Shown: positions 55,635 to 64,000 of the stretch, piece after piece
How the letters are laid out: each line of letters opens with the position of its first letter
Numbering within the stretch: position 1 is the first letter of the stretch
From: Phytophthora sp. 'mugwort'
Taxonomy: Eukaryota > Oomycota > Peronosporomycetes > Peronosporales > Peronosporaceae
Assembly (NCBI GenBank): GCA_033558025.1
Contig: JAUCEF010000007.1
Span: 2,790,001-2,854,000, forward strand
DNA: 64,000 bases
Direction: 5' to 3'
The notes under the pieces: model-generated
The model's input: only the letters and a program-made list of their open reading frames with translations
Told to the model about the DNA's origin: nothing
The model's database searches: none
Translations under genes and position numbers: made by a program

Positions 55635-55838
55635 ATGGTGCGAACCGGCCGACCACGCAAGGCTGGCGGCGGCGTATCGAAAAACAAGCAGTACAAGCGT
55701 ATCGCTGTCACGTACGAGTACGAACTGCGTGTCCTAAACTTCCTAGATACGTCAACTATAGCCGCTACGGTAGAGAAGTTCTTCCTCGACGGCAAGGTTG
55801 GCCAAAAGACTCCAAGTCTACGCGTGGAAGAAATTTAG
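55635..55838 (+). pseudogene. Pogo/Tigger-like transposase N-terminal relic
   Basis: A 67-codon ORF starts MVRTGRPRKAGGGVSKNKQ and continues VTYEYELRVLNFLDTSTIAATVEKFF. This fits the N-terminal helix-turn-helix of a pogo-type transposase family I remember from Phytophthora genomes. A stop after RVEEI ends it, and no DDE domain follows. Homologous frames may continue weakly to about 55930. It is a truncated relic; the family is recalled by pattern, not confirmed. Confidence 0.4.
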
Positions 55839-56473
55839 AGCAGTCATCGAGTGGTGCCCGGCACCATATGCGCAGTCGTTACCTCGGCATGAGTACGACG
55901 TTGTCGACGGAGACCGAGGAGCAATGAGCTTAGAGCTGATGGGGTCCCGGTGACCACTATGATGTTACAGCTACAAGCCCAAAAGCTTACAGTGCCTGCC
56001 AAATCCGCATCGGTGCCCTCAAAGCTTCCAGAACTGGCGAAAGCACTTTCTCTGCCTGTACAACCTCGCCATACGCCAGCGCACTCGCGAAGGCCAATCG
56101 ACACCTGCAGACGCTGAGGAGAAGGTAGCAGAGTTTAGCGAGCAAGTCCGCCTCAAGAATGAGTTGACTCACGCGTTCTTTCTCTTGGCGTACGCTGGTG
56201 GACGGACGTATTGGTTTAGGTTACATTGTCCGCTCAACCTGTGCATAAAATGGCATGAAGAGTACCCCTAGAGCCTGTTAGAGGCCGCGTTAGTGTACCA
56301 TGTTGTACACCACACCAAACTATTTGAAGGTGGACTATGGGGATGCAAGTTCCGAGTGCATGCTTAATATCGTCAATGACGACTGGCAAATCGCCGTCTT
56401 AAACTTCTTATCTCTCGTCTGTATCCGAACACTACACGCTCGCACGCGTACACGGAACATGCAGATACTCTCT
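55839..56473. other. Gene-poor stretch, possible transposon debris
   Basis: 635 bp between the pogo-like relic and the DNAJC7-like gene. Short open pieces in two plus frames (VPAKSASVPSKLPELAKALS at about 55990; VAEFSEQVRLKNELTHAFFL at about 56125) look coding-like but join no known family. They could be more of the same relic. Confidence 0.3.
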
Positions 56474-58222
56474 CTAGCCAAAGTGGTATCGCTGGCCGCC
56501 CATGCCTCCCATGCCGCCACCCATGCCGCCCATACCGCCACTCATTCCTCCCATGCCGCCACCGCCGAAGAACATCTACAAGATTCGTCGGAAAAATTCA
56601 ACCAAGTCCAGTCAGTAAACCATAAAAATACAACAATGCGTCGGGGAAATCTGATTGTGTACCTGAAAGATCTGGGAGGGGTCAACGCCGCCCATGCCGC
56701 CGCCCATGCCACCTCCGCCAAAGTCGCTATCGAGGTCCTCGAGATCCACTCCGGAGTCGTAGCGCTGTCGCTTCTGTGCATCTGACAGCACCGCGTAAGC
56801 CTCACCAATGTCCTTGAACGAAGCCTCGGCCTCGGCCTTCTGTTCGTCCGTCTTGCCTGCGTGGCGATCCGGGTGGAACTTCAGAGCCAACCTCTTGTAT
56901 GCCTTCTTGATCTCCGCCTCGGTGGCGCTCTGTGAAACGTTCAGGATCTTATAGTAGTCCTTGCGCTTCGCCTTCTTAATGTCCAGCTTGGTCTGACGAA
57001 TGTTGCCCTGGATGTCGCGCTGGGCGTCGTCGCCGACTAGTTTCGAAGCTTGGTCGTATACACGCAGCGCCTGCTCCAGGTTGTCCAGACCGCCGAGGGC
57101 CTTCAGACAAGCAGCCTTGCGGAGGTACGCCTTGGCGTATCCGTGATCATAGTAGATGGCCTTGTCGCAGTCCTTAATAGCCTCTTCATGTCGGTTCAGG
57201 CGCGATAACGCGTTGGCACGATTGCAGTGGATCTTCGAGTTGAACGCCTTGTTCTGCGGGTCAATCTTAAGACATTCCGTGTACATCTCGACGGCCTCGG
57301 CCAGCTTCCCGACCTTGAAGGCATTATTGGCCTCCTCCTTGCTGCTCTCCAGCTGGCGGATGCGCTTAATCTCCTTCATGCACTTCGAGTTGTCCGGGTC
57401 TGAGCGCAGTGCCTGTTGCAGGTGTTTGATGGCGCTAGGGAACTCGCCCTGGTAGTACAGGCAACGCGCTCGCAGGAACAGCAGCTCGGGGCTGCTCGAA
57501 TTTGTGCGCATGAGTTGCGTCAGCGCAGCGAAAGCCTCGTCGTACCGCTCGCAGCCGATGAGCGCCTCGCCGCGCAGCAGCTTGATCTGACTGGAACCCG
57601 AGCACACCTGCGCCGCGCTGTCCAGCACGTTCACCGCCTGAGAGAACCGGCCCTGCAAAAGTATAAAACAAAATCCAAGATGTTAGCCACCATCAGATAC
57701 ATAGCAGCCTAACACTTGTCAATGTAGACATCTTCTCGTACCGCTGCGATGTGCTCCTTGCCGCGTTGGAGCTTGTCAAGCGCCATCTCGAGTGTGCGCT
57801 TCTCGTTGAGCAGTGTGGCGTTGTTAGGGTCACGCACGAGGCCCGTCTGGTACGTCTTCATGGCGGCGTCATTGTCGCCCTAATAAGAGAAAAAAAAATG
57901 ATGGCCATAAGAAACTAATTCATGAGCCGCCCATCATGGCCACATGTATCCATCTTCGTACCAGTGCGAGCTGCGCCTTAGCCTTGCGCACATAGCCCTT
58001 CATATAGAGCGGGTCGAAGACGATAGCGCGGTTGCAGTCCGTCACCACGTCCTTGTGCTTGCCCAGCATGAAGGAGGCGGCGGCGCGGTTGCCATAGTAG
58101 GCCACGACAGTGGGGGCGGCGTCGATAGCCTGCGTATACTTGTCGATGGCGCGCTGGTAATCGCCACGCTTGTACAGCTCGTTGCCCTGCGCCTTGAACT
58201 CCTCAGCGGTCGCGTCTGTCAT
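56474..58222 (-). CDS. DNAJC7: DNAJC7-like TPR/J-domain cochaperone
   Basis: Four exons, all phase 0: 58222-57962, 57879-57742, 57652-56663 and 56575-56474, together 496 aa (human DNAJC7 has 494). DNAJC7 binds Hsp70 and Hsp90 through TPR repeats and stimulates Hsp70 through its J domain in the cytosol. There is no signal peptide. TPR repeats fill residues 8-345 ([39 protein letters not shown]). The J domain lies at about 365-433 with HPD at 393-395. The C-terminus runs DPSQIFQ|MFFGGGG across the last junction, matching the animal DPSNIFKAFFGG. The last exon encodes a Gly/Met-rich tail (repeats of GGM) ending RYHFG. The tandem CASTOR-type gene lies 240 bp upstream on the same strand. Confidence 0.95.
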
Positions 58223-58462
58223 GCTATCCTCCTGAGTTTACCTATCTATCGAGGCCTGCCCGTGGCGCCGCGAGCCCCAGTCAATTTCCACTTTGGGCGC
58301 TTCAGACCGGGCACAGATCGCAGCTACAGGCCAAAGTTTTCTCGAACATTCCAGCATACTCAACTCAAGTCAAACAGGTGGATCGTGTGGGTCACATTAG
58401 TTTTATTAAGTACGAATGTAGCCATGTGTTTTTGCAGCGATGGCTACATTACGTTGCACATG

Positions 58463-61181
58463 TTACAGGATGTGGTCTTCGAACGCGGACACGGTTTCTT
58501 CGACCTCTTCGCAGGTTTCGCTGTCTAAGCTTCGGCTGTTCTCAGCGCGCTCGAGCGTGTCGGCGAGCATTCGTGCGGCAGCAATGAGACCGCGGACGCT
58601 AGCCTGTCGACTCCGAGCGAACGCGAAGGAGGCCGAGTGATTGCCGTAGCCGTCGTCATCGCCCACTTCGGCGAAAGACGACAACGCCCGCATGATAGTA
58701 GTTCGCTCGACATCACCGTCCGCTTTATTGACATTACCGAGATCGGCGTCTTGGATGATAGCAGACAATAGCCGCTGCCGAGACAGCTGATCCTTAACCT
58801 GTCGACTCTTCGTGGTCCGCTCGAAGTCCTCAGCGTTCACTGCTGCGAGGGAGGATCTATGAGCACTCATTGTTGCATTTTTGGCGTTCCGGATCACGAT
58901 CACGTCCACGTTGCCCCATACTCGAGGCTGGTCTTTGTCTTCCGGGTTCAGCACAGTGTCCTCTGCGCCCCGAACTTGATACCCACACAAAATGTCGCCG
59001 CGAGTCATCGCACGCTTGGACAATTGCCAGAACGAAACCTTTTCAAACACTTCACAATATCGAGTCGACGGTTCGACCTCGAAATACGCGCCATGGGGGC
59101 CCAGCAATTCGTCGAGAATCACGCGTACGTCTCGGCTCTCGGAAATCATTGCAAGGACGCAGCTCACGAGCTCGTTCGACTGGATAAACTCGGACAGTTT
59201 GAGGATCGTGGCACTTGTGGAGATTGTGCGTTGGGTCCTTGGATCGAGAATCTCGCTGATACATTTGCAATATTCGGGTACTGCCTTAGCGCCGTGAATC
59301 TTTTTCCAGCTACGTGCTTGCAAGTCTCGGATGAGGAGCAAGGAGGCCAGCGAGTGCGAGTCAGAGTGCATAATGTCTGTTTCTCGTGACTGGTCCGACA
59401 GTATCATGATCGAGGTGAAAGAGCCCCATGGCAGCTTTTCAAGCTGTCTTCGAATCGCCGTATTGCCCAAATGGTGCACAAGCCGGAGGTGTTTCAATGT
59501 ACCAACGTCAAGGCCGCTATCCTGAAGACTTTTGTTTCGCAGATGAACTGGTTCTTCACAGATCATGTGCAGCTCTGTCCCGGGCTGAACGACAGCATCA
59601 AGCAGCTGAATCATATCGCGGATATCTCGACGCCATCCGCACATTAAAATTCGTTCTTGTCCGGGGACTTTAAGAGGCGGTTCTGGCACTTTTCCGACGT
59701 CAATCGGTACGGAAGGGCATACTTTGTACGTGTCGTCGTCTTCAGCCAACACCAGGATCGCATCTCCCTCTTCAACTACCATGTTGGCGTTCGGACAAAT
59801 AAATACCTCGCCGTTTTTCCTTTTGATACCGAGCGGGGTTGCATTCGGGAAGCGCTCTGCAAGTCCACTAAATATACCTCCGACGCATTCGGGCCACGCC
59901 TTGAAGTAAAACTCGTTCCCTTCAAACCCAAGGAGAGCCGAATACACTCGAGCAAGACCAGGAGAGCGAGCTGACATTAGTACAAGGCGACCAATAACGT
60001 CATGGGAGACGAGGATCTCGACATCATCTCCACCTACAAGTCGTAGTAGAGGGTCATTGTCGATGTCGCGTAATTCAGCCACGATGTGACCTGATAACTC
60101 TGGCAGAGTCTTCAAGCTCAAGACAGTCCGTAGTATTGCCGCGTCCGACCGATCCGCGTCTCCAGATGAATTTGCCATGATAATAATACTCCTTGCACGA
60201 TGAGCTGAGACCTTCAGAAGATCTACCGATAGTAGCGGTGTGCCCGTGCGAAAAATGACGCGCGTTCCCCGCAGCTCTTCCTTGCGCATCTGAGACTCGA
60301 GCTCGGCTTCGAGCTCCTCTTTTTCCATTTCGGCGAGTACAACGATCACGCCTCCGTTTTCACTAGCGTTGGCCAAACATATTTGTCGAATTAACGAAAT
60401 CGACTTGTCGGACCATCCAAGTAGAAGCTGAAGGTAAAACAAAGCAACAGAATATCAGAAAATAAGAATTATCATTCGCAACTATGTGTACGGTATACAC
60501 TTACCGTGTGCTTCTGTTCCGCGACATTGGACTTGCCTTTCTTGAGCATGTCCATCTTGGCGCGAATACCGTCCACGACAAAACCCATGATTACGGAAAA
60601 ATACAAGATACCAATGAGACTCATTACTACGCCCACTACTCGTATTCCCTGTCGGCCCGCAATACACAATAATGTGAGAATTCAAAATGGATACATACAC
60701 CCGAAAATTATTGTGAGCTTCGTACTTCTTCAATCAGAGCAGTGTGCGTGCCCGCGTCCGCTAAATACGTCCACGATTCCCACACAGTCTCTCGAAAGGC
60801 AGTCGATGGGCGCGCCGCCTTCAAGAAACAGCCGCCGAAGGTCATGAGCAGCAGTCCAAGTATCGATAGCGAAGCCGTTTGCCCTCTCCGAGTAGAAATA
60901 TATTGGTCAATGCGATAAGCGAGCCACTCGGATGTCGTAATATTCTTCGACGGGGCCTTGATTTTGGCGATAGCTCGGTTCTGTTTGGCCAGCATTTCGG
61001 CTCTGCTGGTCGGCATCCTCGCTAGCCTCTCCGATCTCTTTCGTTCCATTGACTCGCTCGGCTTTGGCGTTACTATTCCTGTAAATGTGGCAGATCCAGC
61101 GAGAGGTGGCGCGACCTCAACTTCCGGTGGTGCCTCCGCCATGGCATCTTCGAGGCCTGGAATGACCTTCTGTGTGCTCAT
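58463..61181 (-). CDS. CASTOR/POLLUX-type ion channel (copy 1)
   Basis: Three exons, all phase 0: 61181-60726, 60648-60505 and 60427-58463, together 854 aa. CASTOR and POLLUX are cation channels of plant nuclear envelopes with cytosolic RCK/TrkA-like domains. Exon 1 carries a membrane helix (SLSILGLLLMTFGGCFLKA) and the pore segment WESWTYLADAGTH. Exon 2 has the next helix (GVVMSLIGILYFSVIMGFVV) and KKGKSNVAEQKHT. Exon 3 begins LLLGWSDKS and holds the first RCK with NADRSDA-like GDADRSDAAILRTVLSL, the family signature LVGGDDVEILVSHDVIGRL, CGWRRDIRDMI, and ILDPRT followed by SNELVSCVLAM. The N-terminus lacks an obvious targeting peptide. The filter has Ala where copy 2 has Ser. The next gene upstream is a tandem paralogue. 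Confidence 0.9.
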
Positions 61182-61493
61182 ATCTTCATCGACGGAGGAC
61201 TATTGTAAAGCGGAAAGATGAGGAGGCGCAAGCCAGCGACTATTGTGCTACGGCAGTATTTCCTAATCGTTTCACGGTTAAGTCGAAACACCTCCCACGC
61301 GACCTAAGAACCGCGTGATAATACGGTGCTTTTGTGTTATTCCGTGTCATTTTAGACTTATGCGTGTACTTTCACGCTTTATATAGCGGTGTAAGACCGT
61401 TTTTGTACCTCGTAGAAAGTGTAATACGCAACGATTGTAAAGGCATCCTCGATCTTGGCAATCTATATTGCCCAACGTACAACTTCGTGAGTG
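61182..61493. other. Intergenic region between tandem channel genes
   Basis: 312 bp between the end of copy 2 and the start of copy 1, both on the minus strand. No element is assigned, and no RNA or repeat is seen. Confidence 0.4.
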
Positions 61494-64000
61494 TTAGGCG
61501 TTTTTGTCATGGCTTGCATCAGCTTTTTCCAATGCATCTGCCAGAATTCGAGCCGCTGCCACCAGGGCACGCACACTCACTTGGTGGTTTTGTGTCGACA
61601 AAACGTCCGACATGCTGCTACCAGCAGGCTGCGGCGCACTGACACTAAGATCATCTTCACCAGCGTCGAAAGCGTACAGAGCCCGCATAATTGTGGCTCG
61701 ATCGGCCTCACCGCCCAACTCATTGAAGTTGTTAAGATCCGACTCGTGGACAAAGGCGTCCAAAAGCCGCTGTCTCGAATACGTCGCCTTAACCTGACGA
61801 CTGCGTGTTGTACGTTCAAAGTCTTCTGTAATCAATGGTACAAACGACGACTCGTGTGCTGCAAAGCCGTCGTCGTCATTTCTGAGCACAACCAGATCGA
61901 TGGTATCCCAACCTTGAGCTTGATGCTTGGATCCAGGGTTCAGAATCGTCTCCTCGGCGCCACGCACTTGACACCCGCACAAAATACCTCCTTGGACCGT
62001 CACACGCTTTGCCAGTTGCCAAAAAGACACTTGCTCCAATGGTTCGCAATAGCGATAGGATGGTTCGACCTCGAAAAACGCTCCCTGAGGTCCCAGTAAT
62101 TCGTCCAGGATTACGCGTACGTCGCGACTTTCAGAGATCATCGCAAGGATACAACTAACGAGCTCGTTAGATTGGATAAACTCCGACAAAGTCAGGATAG
62201 TCGTGCTCGTAGATATCGTTCGTTGTGTGCGCGGATCGAGGATTTCGCTGATACATTTGCAGTAGCCAGGGGCTCCCTGGATGACGCTATTCCGACTGGA
62301 ACTACGCGCTTGCAGATCTCGGATCAAGAGTAACGAAGCTAATGAATGCGAATCCGAGTGCATAATATCCAATTCCCGTGACTGGTCCGAAAGGATCATG
62401 ATCGATGTGAACGAATGCCATGGTAACTTTTCCAGTTGTCTGCGAATTGCTGTGTTCCCAACGTAATGAACGAGCGTGATATGTTTCAAATTGTCCACGG
62501 CCAACCCACCTTCTTGTAGTAATTTGTTCCGCAGGTGGATCGGGACTTCGCAAATGATGTGCAATTCGGTTCCATGCTCCACAATTGCGTCAAGTAACAG
62601 GACCATGTCTCGCACATCTCGACGCCAACCACACATTAAAATACGTTCACGGGTAGGTAGTGTGGCTGATGATGCGGGCACTCTTCCGACTTCAATTGAC
62701 ACTGGTGGACACGCCTTATACGTGTCATCATCCTCAGCCAGCACCAGAATCTGGTCTCCCTTTTCTAATATCATATCTGCGTTCGGACATATAAATACTT
62801 CAGCATTTTTTCGCTTGATACCGATCGGGATTGCATTAGGAAAACGCTCGATAAGGTTGCCAAACGCTATACCAACACATTCAGGCCACTCTTTAAAGTA
62901 GAATTCGTTGCCTTCAAACCCAAGTAGAGATGAATACACCCGAGCGAGGCCAGGAGATCGAGCAGACATGAGCACCAAACGACCAATAATGTCGTGCGAC
63001 ACGAGGATCTCAACTTCCTTGCCTCCAACAAGACGAACCAACGGGTCGTTATCAATATCTCGTAATTCAGCTACAATATGGCCTGACAGCTGTATATGTA
63101 CACAAGTAGAGGACTTCTGTTAGTTCATTGTCCAATGTTTTTTTCCATTGAGTGTGCACATACCTCAGGAAGAGTCTTTAAACTGAGAACAGTGCGAAGC
63201 ACTGCAGCATCAGATCGATCGGCATCACCAGTCGAGTTTGCCATGATAATTATACTTTTGGCTCGGTGAGCAGAAACTTTGAGAAGGTCAACAGATAGGA
63301 GCGGTGACCCCGTGCGGAAGATAATGCGCGTTCCTCGTAACTCTTCTTTCCGCAGCTGCGACTCGAGCTCTGCCTCTAGTGCCCCCTTATCGATTTCTGC
63401 AAGCACAACGATAACTCCCCCGTTTTCGCTTGCATTTGCAAGACAAATCTGCCGAATTAACGACACCGATTTCTCTGTCCACCCCAGAAGAAGCTGTAAC
63501 CATAGACAAAAAGTGGTTAAATCTATCAGTATTATCCACAAAATAGTACTTTTAAGCTGTTCATTTACCGTGTGCTTCTCCTCGGCGACAATGGACTTGC
63601 CTTTCTTCAATGTGTCCAATTTCGCCCGAATGCCATCGACGACGAATCCCATAACCACGGAAAAGTAGAGAATACCCACTAATGTCGTCAGCACCCCAAC
63701 CACACGAATACCCTGTCGATAAAAAAGTAAAAAAAATACACTCGATGTCAAAAAATAAAAATCGACAACTTTTGTACATAAAAAGCTTTGGTACTCACAT
63801 CTTTGGCCAGCGGGGTATGCGAACCCGAATCCGCCAAATACGTCCAAGATTCCCACACCGTCTCGCCAAATTCTCGCGATGGTTGCACTGCCTTGAGAAA
63901 GATTCCTCCAATTATAATCAGCACGAGTCCAACAACTGACAGCGTAAAAATCTGCCCTCTGCGCGTGGAAATATACTGATCGACTTCGTACGTGATCTTC
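61494..64000 (-). CDS. CASTOR/POLLUX-type ion channel (copy 2), cut by the window edge
   Basis: The visible exons are 64000(partial)-63799, 63712-63569, 63493-63164 and 63089-61494; the 5' end lies outside the window. Introns are phase 0. Three of the visible splice sites match copy 1; an extra intron (63163-63090) splits the RCK region between LKTLPE and LSGHIVAE, where copy 1 is continuous. The pore segment is WESWTYLADSGSH. Exon 2 gives GVLTTLVGILYFSVVMGFVV and KKGKSIVAEEKHT. RCK domains contain SGHIVAELRDI, LVGGKEVEIL, CGWRRDVRDMV and ILDPRTQRTIS. Identity to copy 1 is high throughout, so duplication is fairly recent or conversion occurred. No stop or frameshift is visible. Confidence 0.9.

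Overview
The window looks like nuclear DNA of an oomycete, most likely Phytophthora or a close peronosporalean relative. The genes are dense and eukaryotic. Introns are short (about 45-110 bp) with GT..AG ends. Several proteins belong to families I associate with oomycetes: a diverged hAT-derived protein, an internally duplicated orphan, a SHAQKYF-like Myb and a FYVE protein. The transposon debris is Ty1/Copia, DDE_Tnp_4 and pogo-like. The genus is inference; no rRNA, tRNA or marker gene settles it.

Layout. 0-12.4 kb: a six-exon Gemin5-like gene (+), two coiled-coil genes (-), and NOG1 (+). 12.7-25.2 kb: a hAT-transposase-derived ORF (+), then two anoctamin/TMEM16 paralogues in inverted orientation (- and +) on either side of a synergin-like adaptor gene (-). 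25.4-34.5 kb: a ten-exon ULK4 kinase gene (-), Rab2 (+), an F-box/kelch gene (+) and a small SWIB gene (+). 34.5-44.2 kb: an orphan protein with duplicated domains (-), a three-exon orphan membrane protein (+) and a FYVE protein (+). 44.2-51.9 kb: a decayed island with a broken DDE_Tnp_4 transposase abutting a broken Copia element whose LTR end and primer-binding site are still readable, a small Sfi1-like ORF, and a frameshifted pseudogene carrying three 69-bp repeats. 51.9-64 kb: a Myb gene with a nearby broken copy, a JMJD7-like hydroxylase, a pogo-like relic, a DNAJC7-like cochaperone, and two tandem CASTOR/POLLUX-type ion channels. The second channel runs off the right edge.

The intact genes are mostly housekeeping or signalling genes: snRNP assembly, 60S ribosome biogenesis, ER-Golgi traffic, AP-1/clathrin sorting, chaperoning and ion channels. 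They are packed as divergent pairs sharing 350-750 bp promoters and convergent pairs with almost no gap (4 bp at 5.1 kb). I found no CRISPR array, bacterial operon, tRNA or rRNA gene. Exon models were built by hand from splice signals and reading frame. For every complete multi-exon model the summed exon lengths divide by three.
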